NCBI GenBank assembly: GCA_933207985.1
Contig: OW240920.1
Location: 126,457,184-126,521,183, forward strand
Origin: Pelobates cultripes
Taxonomy: Eukaryota > Chordata > Amphibia > Anura > Pelobatidae
Reading direction: 5' to 3'
Length of the DNA stretch: 64,000 nucleotides
Shown here: positions 22,761-34,900 of the stretch, piece after piece
Position numbering within the stretch: the first letter of the stretch is position 1
How the letters are laid out: every line of letters begins with the position of its first letter
The notes under the pieces: model-generated
Database searches by the model: none
The model's input: only the letters and a program-made list of their open reading frames with translations
What the model was told of the DNA's origin: nothing
Position numbers and translations under genes: made by a program

Positions 22761-22918
22761 ATATGACCTAAGCATGATTCCTCACTGACTGCTTGCCTGA
22801 GGGAGTCCAACACATGGTCTGCATCCATAAGTAGTGCCCATTAAAAAATAATCTCCTACTGAACCACTAGGGGTTAATCCATGCCCAGGATTATGAAAAG
22901 GGAGAGATGAATAAAGTT

Positions 22919-22919
22919 T

Positions 22920-22951
<32 letters not shown>

Positions 22952-22980
22952 TATATACATACACACACATATACATACAT
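22919..22980. repeat. TA/CA microsatellite
   Basis: (AT)n changing into ACAT/ACACAT repeats. Confidence 0.9.
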
Positions 22981-23000
22981 AATGCATAAAGTAAAGCCTC

Positions 23001-23550
23001 CATAGAAACATAGAATGTGACGGCAGATTAAAAACCATTCGGCCCATCTAGTCTGCCCAATTTTCTAAATACTTTCATTACTCCCTGGCCTTATCTTATA
23101 GTTAGGATAGCCTTATGCCTATCCCACGCATGCTTAAACTCCTTTACTGTGTTAACCTCTACCACTTCAGCTGGAAGGCTATTCCATGCATCCACTACCC
23201 TCTCAGTAAAGTAATACTTCCTGATATTATTTTTTAAACCTTTGTCCCTCTAATTTAAGACTATGTCCTCTTGTTGTGGTAGTTTTTCTTCTTTTAAATA
23301 TAGTCTCCTCCTTTACTGTGTTGATTCCCTTATATATTTAAATGTTTCTATCATATCCCCCCTGTCTCGTCTTTCCTCCAAGCTATACATGTTAAGATCC
23401 TTTAACCTTTCCTGGTAAGTTTTATCCTGCAATCCATGAACCAGTTTAGCAGCCCTTCTCTGAATCCTCTCTAAGGTATCAATATCCTTCTGAAGATACG
23501 GTCTCCAGTACTGTGTACAATACTCCAAGTGAGGTCTCCACCTCCACCTC
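23001..23550 (-). pseudogene. CR1-like LINE, 3' end
   Basis: The minus frame LEYCTQYWRPYLQKDIDTLE, RRAAKLVHGLQDKTYQERL and LEERRDRGDMIETFKYI is the C-terminal end of a CR1-group ORF2. It ends in a 3' UTR with gccgtcacattctatgtttc at 23001-23025. The same tail occurs at 41932-41985 next to the second gap. 5'-truncated. Confidence 0.85.
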
Positions 23551-24449
23551 CTCTCTCTCTCTCAATATAAAAAAAAAAAAAATCTTTTGCCTAAGTCAGC
23601 TATGCTTTCAGTTGGGCAAATCTCTAAAATGTGAAATTCACATTGATATATCTCACTTTAGTGAATAAGGTTGTGTGTTCTAGGGCATGTATTTGCATAC
23701 ACCAATAGTGAACGTTACGTGATGCTGTGTCAGTGGTCGTGGCGCCAAATCACTAGTTAATTAAGAGGTAAACACAGCAATGTCTATAAAAATAAGACGA
23801 TCACAACAAAGATGTCTAGCAGCATTCCATCTCTATTTTGTTTCATTCTCCGTCAGTTCTGGAGTAGCACTTATGAATTTAAAGGGACACTAAACAGGGA
23901 ACTTGGGGAGTTGAGTTATACATGAAAATTTAGAGAAATTGACAAACGTCAGACTGACTTCTAAAACTGCCAGTGTAGATGTCCATCGCTGTATTTTCCA
24001 GTTTTTATGTTAACGCTAAGCTGCCCATTATCTGCACCCATCTTCAACATTTCTTTAGCCACATCAAGTACGACACTCTGAACGAAAAGTGTACTCCAGG
24101 TGCAATGACATGTCCAATATATACATTTTCAAGTACAAATTATTGAATTAACTCTGTGCTAGTTTCATTCACTTAAATGCAGAACCTTGCCAGTCAGCAT
24201 GACATCACACTACAGCTTGTTAGAAGTTACAAAGCAGACCACGTAAAATACCAGCTTTGAATGAATATTTGTGTTTTAACTGTAGTATCCTGAAATAGCA
24301 ACACAATATTTCAAGTTTATTTTAGTTTTATAAACATTCCCAGATTTCTTCTGGATCCTACAGGTGGCAACCAGCTGCATGTCCAATGGAATCCTTTATA
24401 TAATTGTCACCAAAGACCAAAATTATATAAAACCTCACTCATGGTTATT

Positions 24450-25371
24450 TTATAATGTCCTTTATTGTGATGTTCTATACATTTGGAGGTACTGGGTTCA
24501 GTCCGATGTACACCATGTATCCAGCCACAGCATAATAAATCGAAGTAGCCATGCTCCAGTACTCAATGTGTGACACAAATAATTCAGGATCCAGAGTCAG
24601 AATGGGGCAAGCCAGCTCTGCATTTATTTTGCTTTTACACTTTGCCCCTTCCCCCCCCCCAATTTACTTTGTCTATATGTAAATACTATACAGAACTCTG
24701 GTGAGGGTTACTTTTAAAAAGGTTAGAACATTTTTTTTAAAATGGTCAGTGATGAAAAACCAAATTTCAGGGAAATTAAAAAAAAAATATATATATTAGT
24801 TTATCGACTTAATACCATTCGTTCAAAAAATAAAAAATAAAAGACAAGGCACTTTAAGACAGGAGTTATTTGCTTGAGAATTTAAAGTTAAACATAGTTT
24901 AAAAATTTTAAAGAAATATATATCTGAAAGTTTGTTAAATACAATATATTTAAAGAGATATTTTGATTAGCTGTGGAAGAAGCTGGTGTAGATCAATCGT
25001 CGTGTTCAGGCCTTCTATTTGCAGAGATCTTTGTAGGAATGTTCTTGTACATTATACAGTGTGTAGGGGAATGATGATTGGCAGGATAGTAGGGAAGGAA
25101 TGTATTCAGCAATACATTACTCTGCAACGACAAAATAGTTAAACGAAAGGGGATTAGAAGATTAATGCTAATGGCGTTTTAATACGTTGTGTGCTATAGA
25201 AAGGGGCAAAAGAAGAGACAAGTATGGAAACCGAATAGCCAAACTATACAATTACTCTATTACTAGAATTTCTGACTGGTTTACTTGACTAAATTAAAAA
25301 CGGTACATAATGACCTTGATGTGTCAGGCATACGATGATAAACTACAATGTTCAATCTAGATTGTAGTTGC
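24450..25371 (-). other. bicd2-like: Probable 3' UTR of the BICD-family gene
   Basis: Follows the stop codon at 25374-25372. AATAAA poly(A) signals on the minus strand occur at 24628-24623 and 24466-24461. Which one is used cannot be told from sequence alone. No repeat family is evident between 24630 and 25370, consistent with exonic sequence. Confidence 0.5.
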
Positions 25372-25603
25372 TTAAACATACCAATTCAGTTTTGATTTCG
25401 AAGTTCGCGTTTTCCCCTTTGAGGATCTTGACGGACTAACATTTGAGGCATCGTGTGCTCCTCCCTGACACTCTAATCGCTGCGTGAGTGCCAGTTTTTG
25501 CTGGATAGCCATCCGGAGCAAGGTATTCAATGTTTTCTTCTCGTCCTCCGCAGCAACAAGCTGACGTTGCATGTCTTCCAGCTGGGTCACATACTGATCG
25601 CAT
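25372..25603 (-). CDS. bicd2-like: BICD-like coding exon 7 (terminal)
   Basis: Acceptor TTTTGGATCGATAG|ATGC at 25604. Encodes from the split Arg690 through [34 protein letters not shown] and KLALTQRLE, the end of the cargo-binding coiled coil. A short Ser/Lys-rich tail [17 protein letters not shown] and a TAA stop follow. The tail is much shorter than that of BICD1. Confidence 0.93.
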
Positions 25604-28600
25604 CTATCGATCCAAAAGGCATACTATTAGTTCGTTCCAAAAATAAAAAAATATAATAAAGAACCTGGAGAGTGTTTTGTGATGCCTTTTAATAGATGAC
25701 ACAACGATGATAAAGCTAGTGATTATCACACACATTTAGTTATGACAGGAACAAGTCATATGTCACACTACAGGATATGTAAACTTAGTTGTTTTAGTCT
25801 TTTAAGCATAATAAGAGCGCCGACAATGCCAGATGATTCTAGTTTAAGATCTACGTAACAGCCTTTTATAAAAACAAATTTGCGAGTACTAAGGGAAGTA
25901 TAAACCGTGTTGGATTCAATAAAACTTCTTTGACGGCTCCCTGATTAATATGAACCTGTCATGTTTTTCATTTACGAAGCCAGACAGGGTAAAGTGTTTG
26001 GCAAGTGACCAAATCTACCAAGAAAATACAGTGCTTAGAAGTTTGACGAATGGGGTATCCCCTTACCTGTTTGCAAACACAGACCGCAAGGAAGAAAATG
26101 TGGCAGCGTCCTCCTTCAACGCTTTCAACTCGTGTCTCAACTTCAGCATAGTTTCTGAAACTAAAGCCTTCTCATTTTCGTATTTGCTCTTCAGGTTTGA
26201 CATTGCTACTTCAGCTGTCTGAACAGAGATAGGTCAAGAGAAACATTTAACAAGACAGCATGCAAAAACAAAGAAACTTAAATTAAAAGGACAGAAACAC
26301 AATCCATAACAGAAAATAAGTCCATAGTTGCAGCTTGAATAATATATTAATTCTAGTGTTAAATAGATTAAAATATTGGTTTTACTACTTGAAAAATTAC
26401 AACACACAACTGACAGAACTTAGAATATTTTACTATGTCACAGCAGTGATCACATTTCTGTTTTAGGATTTAATTTATGGTCTATTTGAGGAACAGCTTG
26501 TTAAAAGTTTGAGAGACAGGTGCACATCCTTCGTGTAAAACCCGCCACATCAGAGGTGTTTTACGCAAGCAGATGCCTTTCAATAGTGCAGCAGTTAAGA
26601 CACAGATCTTGTCCGAAAACTAGCACCTCACCACCTCAAGACCTTTAACACTGCAGTACTGAAAGGTCTGGATCATTAGTTGTTTTTACAGGACCTTGGA
26701 GGATCCACTAGACTGTCAGGATTCAAACTTTATAATCAATGTTATTCACTAAACTTCAGATTTTACATAATTAAAAATCGAAAACCGTGGCTATAAGTCA
26801 TTATCATTGTCATTTAAACTACAAGTTCGTCAGAAGAATGAGGGCTAAGGGTTTATATCATATTTAGAAGTTTCAAAGAAGGCAGGAGTGTGCACACATC
26901 CCACTTTGTAAGGTGCAGAAACGGACCCAAAGCTGCTAAACCCCACACATCAGTAGGAAGGACAATGTAATCCAGACACTCAATGTACAAAAGGTAGATG
27001 ATTTAATGGAGAATCCAAACATAAAATAGCAGTTTATGTTCCGATTCCTCAATAAATCTAGCACCTTTTGCACACTGACTGACTAGATCACATTGTTCTT
27101 CCTATATCATATTTAAAGACTGGCATAGAAATTGGTCACTTTCATCACACACACACACACCATTTTACCTTACACCACTGTTTGACAGATCAAATTTGGT
27201 CCTTTTTGCAATTTGCATACAAAGGGTCGACAGCCACAGGTTACTGCAAGTGAATAATGTATCCAGGCCGCAATCATACTGTATGCTGAAGCATGGCAGC
27301 AACCATTACAGAATAACGTGACACGTGTCTTAATACCAATCTTTGCTCAGTGTACTTTTTAAAGGAACACTCCAAGTACCATAACAAATCACTGCACAGC
27401 TAAGCAGTGCAGTGCACTGGAGAGAGGCCATGCTCAGACTGGGGGACCAAAGTAAATTGTGAAACCATACTGAAACGGTTTGACTATTACAGTGGAATGG
27501 CACTAGAACATGCTGTAGCGTTATGGTTCTTGGAGTGTTCTTTAAAAATAACTACAGCATGACATGAGTAACATAGCTGCTCCCTTTTGTCTTTCTGTAT
27601 CCCGTTTCTTTATTTGAAACCAATACAGTAAAAAAAAAATATAAAAGGACACTTTAGTCACTAAAACCACTTTAGCTTATTGAAGTAGTGTTGGTGTATA
27701 GCTCATGCCGCAGCAGTTTCACTGCTCAATTCAGCCATTTTGGAGCTAAAATTACTTTATTTACGCAGCCCTAGGCATACCTGAATAGGACTCACACAGC
27801 CTTCCTTAAACATTTCCTCTAGAGTCATCTAATGTTAATGCTTCCATTATTGGAAATTGTTTAATTTAGAATTTTATAACATGACAGGAGGCTTCGTATT
27901 TGCTTAAGTCCCTCTTTACTAGAACTCCACAGCAGCACAGAAAAACAACCAATCAGAAAAAAAGTTAGGTACTATAAAACTCCCCTCCCCATGCATCATT
28001 TCCTCTTTCTTTGCTGCTCTGCAGTCAGTACAGGTCAGAGTACTACTGCCTCCTGCTTATAGTGGGTGGCTTTGGGATTGATTTATTTATGTCAGTATTT
28101 ATATTTAATCTGTGGGGGATTTTACTATCTTTCTGTAGTTTATGCTTTGATTGTTTATGTGTTTATGCACTTGGTTTAGGGGTCTTTGGGGCCTTTCTGC
28201 CCTTACTATTCCCTTATTTTCTTTCCCCCCTTTGCCTGTTAGAGTAACTACATCTGCTGACATTGTGATTTCCCTGCATATCTTTCTATAGAGCCTTTTA
28301 TAACACTCTATTTGCCTAAGTTCCCCCTATTACCCAGATACTGTCATCAGTTTTTTCCCTTCTGCCCTTTCTATGACGGGCGGGTTTATGTGCCGCTCGG
28401 GGGCGATTTACTCGCGGCCCCTCCCCCGGCTGTACAGGATAATGCACTCACTGTATATCAGCATGGATTTGCTGAGAATACCTATGGATGCATGAACAGG
28501 GATCTGGGTTTTTGACTTTCAGACACGGAATGCTTTATAATTAAATTGTGTCTTCTATGTGTAGATCCCATTACAATATATTTATTACTTAGGAATACTT

Positions 28601-28883
28601 TTTATGCCTCTATGGAGGTCTGATTGCAGGGTCTTTTAGTCATTTATCATATTAGGTAAATGCTATATCATATCAAGGCAAAATGAAAGGGTACCTTTTC
28701 CAGTTTTTGTTAATAGGCTAACTTGAAAGGATTAGGTTTCCTATAATGCATGACCGTAAAGGACATACATATTCTGACAGGAATTAGAGACCATATACAT
28801 ATTAGTGCTCTTAGCACACTTTCTCTCTACCATGTGGGTTTGGTATACTGTATGGCTGGCTCCTAATTACCCAAGATTCTATA

Positions 28884-28962
<79 letters not shown>

Positions 28963-31900
28963 TATACATACACACACACACACACACACATAAACGGGGC
29001 TCTAGCAGTGCATTCGGTCTCCTGCTGCTGGCAAAACACTACATCTGTGGTTGGTCGGCTATGTCTGTACCCAGCGGCCAGCCTGCTAGGTCCGTACCCC
29101 ATGGACTGGCCTGCTAGGTCCGTACCCCATTCACAGGCCTGCTGGGTCTGCGCCCCACTGATTGGCCTGCTAAGCCTGGGGGAATATCACTGAGGAAAAC
29201 CCAGTACCCACTATTGACATGGAGATAGGTGGGTGCCCAAGCAAGCACCACTGCCATACTATCCAAGAGGACACCAGTATAATGCCACCTGAGTATGGTG
29301 GGAAGGGTAAAGGCCCTAAAACCTCATGCCTGAAGGGCAAGGTTTTTTATGAAGACCCAGGCACGCAACCACGGTTTACACCAGCCCGGTGGAGGCACAG
29401 CCCCCATGGAGAATTTCACACGGGCAGGGACCAGTACTCAGGCCCCAACAGGAGTACATGGTGTTCCCTTGTCTTTAGCAACTAACCCTCTACTGCTTTC
29501 CGGTATCCATCTTAGATATCAGTAGTTATTCCTGCGTCAGGTTAGCTCCTGGCTCTGTTCGTCGAGGGGCCTGACTTAAGACCTCTTCCGACCTCCCGGG
29601 CCCTCGTGGATTGCGGAGAACGTCTCCAGCATTCCTCAGACCGCCGATGGTCATCCTGGATCCCGCGCGCGCGCGCACGGGATCCGGGCAGTCCGTTGGT
29701 AGACTGTCATTGTTCCAGGGGTTGCTTTCTCTCATTGCCCATTTTTATTATTTAAGATGGACACGGCCCGAGGTGGTATACTACTTAGTCTACCATCGGT
29801 CTGGTTTATTACCAGTGGATCCCACCTCTCAGGTGAGGGATTCAGAGAAAGGTCTCATGGCCAGAGAGGGACCCTCCTCGAGATCCAAGTCCTACGCTAT
29901 TGTTATTAGATGGTGAACCCCACATGATCACCCTGGGTCTGATATGGACTCTAGTTTGGATTACTAGAGGGTGCGGCCCTCCATCTCCTCGACCCAAGAC
30001 CGATATTTTTATTTACACAAGTAGAGAGCGAACCCCTCTCATATACTGAACCGGACTCTGCTTCATTATTAGAGGGCGCAGCCCTCCTTCAACCTCAGCC
30101 CGATACTGAGAAGGATACAGAGGACATACTTCGAGGGTGACACACTCTCATAGGAGGAAACTGACATGGAGGTAGACTAACTTTTGCTATTAATGGGTGC
30201 GGCCCACTCATATCAGCCGGATGCTAACACAGAGTTCAGCTACATTTTTTAGAGAGTGCAGCTCTCTCTCATACACTCAACACACTACAGTGTCATCCAT
30301 TTGTTCATCACACAGGCTTGTACCTGTACAGGACAACAATGTCTGCATAGAGGGGCGTCCCTTCTGCTCTCAATCCACTATAGGAGGTGCGTACCACATA
30401 CCGTGTTCACCGCTGATGATTCGGCTCTGGTACAGAAGGAGATGTAAGGGAGACGATGCTCCGTAACAACTGGGCAAGGGGAGAGGACCCCTCCTCTAGA
30501 TCTACGACTGTGCTACCAATTTTGCTTTAGAGGTCTACCTGATCAGGCAGGGTATACAGGTTTAGACCGGATTCCTCTATTTTCACCTCCTATATGATCC
30601 TACTGGATCCGGCCACTGTATCCCACGCGAGAAAGACTCACAGATTTATTACTGGGAGTGATTTCCCGCTTGTTTGCTTACGTCCCGGAGTCCTTATGGG
30701 ACAGTATAGGGACGGTTTGAGCTGACCAGCGTGGGTTCAGCCCCCAGGATTGCTCCATTTTGTTGGTGCCCTATAACATTCCTAACTCTGTTTAGGTTAT
30801 GCAGACCATTGCGAACTAACTGCACAGACAGTTCTTTCCCATGTCAAGGTGACATGAGAGCCTGAGGCCTTCGTAGAACAAATGTGCACTGCCGTGCTCG
30901 GGTAAAAAGACTAAAGAAGACCCATAGCCCGGTCTGCAGCTACGCCGTACGCATAGAAAGACCGGAGTCCTTGATAGACTTGTTTTCACTGGTCATTAAT
31001 CTTGGAATAAGATGATTGGACTACCTCCACTCCTCTGGGAACATTCTTGGAGGGCCCTCCTTCTATACCCTAAATCCCTCACGGGAACCGTATTGGGGCC
31101 TCTCGCTAACCCACCTATTAAACTGTCAGCAAGGATACCTACTTGGACTCTATGGAGGATTGATGTGTGTCCCCAGAACATGGACATCACAAGTCGGGAC
31201 GCAACCTACCACTGCAGTACTACTCAGACTGGGTAGCAGGCTCGGATATGGCTGCCGACTTTCTCATGACCTTCGGCATTTTGCACCTAAAGGAAAATTA
31301 CTAATAGATCAGCTTGGCAGCTCATGGACCGGCTGCTAGGTAACAGGTCACAACCAGTGGAGGGTGTTTTTTCCGTATTTTGGGGTGCCTTGTCAGTTGC
31401 CATTCTCATTGATCCACCTACTGTCACTTCTCGCAGTTGGAAGGTCTATTTAAGATTGCTCTAATATATCCCGGAATAGGTACCAGCAAAACAAACAGCG
31501 TTGGATTTGTTGACTGAGCGTTAAAACAGCAAATACGAAGCCTCCTGTCATGTTATAAAATTGTAGATTATGCTAGCTTTAGTGTACCTATAATCTTAAT
31601 TTTATTAATGACAGGAGGCAAGTATTTCCCACCCGTTCTTATCCTGCCCTTGTTTAATTTTTATAGTTGGCTTAATCAGGTACATATACAACTCTGCTTG
31701 TTGTCTCTGCTACCAGTCACCTATCCTTATGTCTGTTTTTTCATAAGTAGGGTTGGGATATCTACATAATTAAGGTAATTTTGTTTGCTACATTGGGTAT
31801 CTACAAGTTTATTCAAAGTACATTTCATTGGATAATCAACCTGTTCGATTCTGTTTTTCTCTAGTTTCAGTTTCCAGTCCTTCAGCACTATCTGGTGTGG

Positions 31901-34900
31901 CACTTCACGGATGGTGGACATTGACTTATATTACAGTCAATCAACGCTATCCGGTTGACAGTTCTTCTCGTATGTTGGACATTGCTGTATTCATTGTATC
32001 TAGGACTTCGTTTCTTCTTTCCCATTATTTTTCTGCCTTTGTTCTGTTTTGTCACAGCTTGAAAGAGGAAATGATGCAGTGGGAAGGGAGTTTTATAGTA
32101 CCTAACTTTTTTCTGATTGGTTGTTTTTCTGTGCTGCTGTGGAGTTCTACTAAAGAGGGACTTAAGCAAATACTCGCCTCCTGTCATTAATAAGATTATA
32201 GGTACACTAAAGCTAGCATAATCTACAATTCCATATCTCCTGCTCTGTTGTTGGCATGCTAGAACCTGCAGGAGTCTCCTGCATGTACCATATTTTTCCA
32301 CTTTTTTCCCCAAAATCTTTTTAGTCTGAGATTGGAGGAGCCATATTAAGGTTTGCTCCACCTCAGGTAGGTCTTGCTTTCTGATTTATATTTATGGGGG
32401 GGAGGAAATGAGGATCACGGAGCAGAGAGCATACTACTGTGATGTCCCAGCACGCCCTCACAGCACCTGTTGTATTGTGGGAACTGTAGTCTCCCAGCGT
32501 GCACTATAGAGCCATTAAGTTCACAAAGTACTGTAGCACAAGGGAGGCATGACAAGCAGAAGTGTGTTCTCAGAAGTCACCTCTAAAAAATATCAAAGTT
32601 GTTCTATTTGTTTAAAATATAGATTTTTTTTTGAGCCCAAAATTAAGAAAAAAAAAAAAAGAGACGACGTCTTATACAATGAAAAACACGGTAATTAAAG
32701 TTCAAATCACAGCAGGACAAAACTTTTAAAAAGTTCATCAGATTTTAATGGAAACCTCTCCTCCGACGTCACCTCCCAAGTGGAGCCGAATATGCGACCA
32801 GAGTCTTGCGCGTATTTAACCCCTTAAGGACACATGACATGTCATGATTCCCTTTTATTCCAGAAGTTTGGTCCTTAAGGGGTTAAACCGCCCATAGGAA
32901 AGCATTACTCACTGCTTTCCTATGGACGTCCGAGAGTTCAATGTGATTTTCACAGGGAGAATGCGGAAGCGGCCTCTAGTGGCTGCTAGTGAGACAGGCA
33001 CTAGAGGCTGGATTAACCCTCAGTGAAACATAGCAGTTTCTCTGAAACTGCAATGTTTTCAGCTGCAGAGTTAAAACTAGGGGGACCTGGCACCCAGACC
33101 ATGGGTGTCCGCAATGCCCCCATGCATTTTTCCTCTTGTGCGGCTATTTTTGGCTTGTGTGAGAATACACTGCAATAGGCGCCGGCCAGTAGGTGGCGCT
33201 GTGAATGTTAAAAGGCAGGAAGCTACAGCTTCTCGCTCATGACTGAAACTGCAGGGGAGCAGCACAGAGGAAGCCTACAGAGCAGGTAAGTGAGGGATGG
33301 GGCAGCCTACAGAGCAGGTAAGTGAGGGATGGGGGGCACTATTACCCCTCCCTCACCATCACCCGCCTCTTCAAGCAGCTACCCCATACACATAGGGTAC
33401 CAGACAAAAACATGTGGCCCCACTAACAAAAAGTGGAAAAAATAGAGTTGCAATACATGCACGCTGTCACAGATACACATTGATGCACAGTTTACCTGTG
33501 TATGTGCCTTAGAGTGTGTCTGACAGAGTATCCGTGTGTGTGAATGTCTCTGAGCATGCTCAGAGACATTCACACACACGGATACTCTGTCAGACACACT
33601 CTAAGGCACATACACAGGTAAACTGTGCATCAATGTGTATCTGTGACAGCGTGCATGTATTGCAACTCTATTTTTTCCACTTTTTGTTAGTGGGGCCACA
33701 TGTTTGAGTTTCACTTAAGGCCTCAAAGTCTAGAGCCGCCTCTGCAGAAGGAGCCTCAGAAGTATAGAAGACTGTGTCAAATGAAGAAGAAAATGAGATT
33801 GGAGCACTTCATTCTGGACACCACATCATAAAGCTTTGGTACCTGGGCCTGTTAGTAAAACATTGGACCTTCTCATCTCCCAAAGTAAAAAAAAATAAAA
33901 AAAAAATAAAATAAATTATATCAGTGTTAATGTGCTCACTTTAATTTAATGAGTGTCAGGAAATAGAGGGCCGCTGGGTAGTGGTGCCGCTGATTGGCTT
34001 AGAGTGGCAGCTGACCCTCTAGCCAATCAGTAGCTCCCCATTCATGAAAACGTAAAATATTTTTATGAATCGGGAACTAGCGATTGGCTTAGAGCATCAG
34101 CTGAACACTCTAGCCAGTCAGCGGCACCCATGCCTGACGTCAATCTACACTTCCTGACACTCCGTTTAAGAAGCTGAATACCACTGAGCGACCTGGAGGA
34201 AGCCTTTGGGGGTTAAACCATTTGAGAGTGGTTTCACCCCTTAAAGGAAAGAGCGCTCAAGGGCCTCCTTGCATCATTGCATTTTCATTAAGTTGAAGTT
34301 GTTATGGTGACCAGAATGTTCCTTTAATTTGATTAACCCCTTAAGGGCCAAACTTCTGGAATAAAAGGGAATCATGAGATGTCACACATGTCGTGTCCTT
34401 AAAGGGTTAAAGGAACACTATAGTCAGGAACACAAACATATTCCTGGCACAATAGTTTTATAAAATCTTTTCACCCTGGCTTTATGTGAAAATGACTATG
34501 CTCCTTTCATGACACTGTCAAAAAGGAGCCAAGCATGGATGTCATTACAATTATGCCTCCCCCTTGGAAAAATTCCCGCGGACGCCCATGACCCAGACCA
34601 CTTCATTAAGCTGAAGTGGTCTGAGTGCCTTTAGTGGTCCTTTAACTCTTAAATGGCAGAGTTGAGCAGTAAAACTGCAGGGCATGGTATATAAACAGCT
34701 TCATTAAGCTAAAGTTGTATTGGTGACTAGTGTCCCTTTAAATAATATAAATAAAAAAAATAACCTTGCAACTCCGTTGTTGCAGTGTTTTAATTTCTCA
34801 GCTGTGTAAACAATGACAGTTTACAGAGATTTCTTGAGATGAGCAGCATCTCAACTTAAATATTTACTATATTCTAATAGAAGAAAAAAAACTGATATTG

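Larger units (their letters stand above)
27870..32226 (+). mobile_element. DIRS-architecture element without recognisable enzymes
   Basis: A 4.36 kb intronic element. It has a left inverted repeat 27881-28009, right inverted repeat 32061-32187 and an ICR at 31535-31625. The ICR joins the complement of the left outer end (gcctcctgtcatgttataaaatt) directly to the complement of the right outer end (gtagattatgctagctttag, then taatgacaggaggc). That joint defines the termini as aattttataac on the left and ataatctac on the right. The right repeat has a ~39-base extension, like the 3' end of the element at 15305-20857, so this copy reads left to right. I see no RT, RNase H or recombinase motif, only decayed repeats and short frames. 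Inferred to be a non-autonomous or very decayed DIRS-like element. Confidence 0.75.

Noticed and set aside
28011..31339. Short frames in the DIRS-like element as host exons
   Set aside because: They lie between the element's inverted repeats, lack paired splice sites and show no recognisable domain.
32816..32886. The ~70-bp hairpin as a pre-microRNA
   Set aside because: Four related copies with TTAA ends show it is a transposable element family. No evidence of processing.
33379..33707. Identical 60-70 residue proteins on both strands
   Set aside because: A consequence of the perfect palindrome. No support as a gene.
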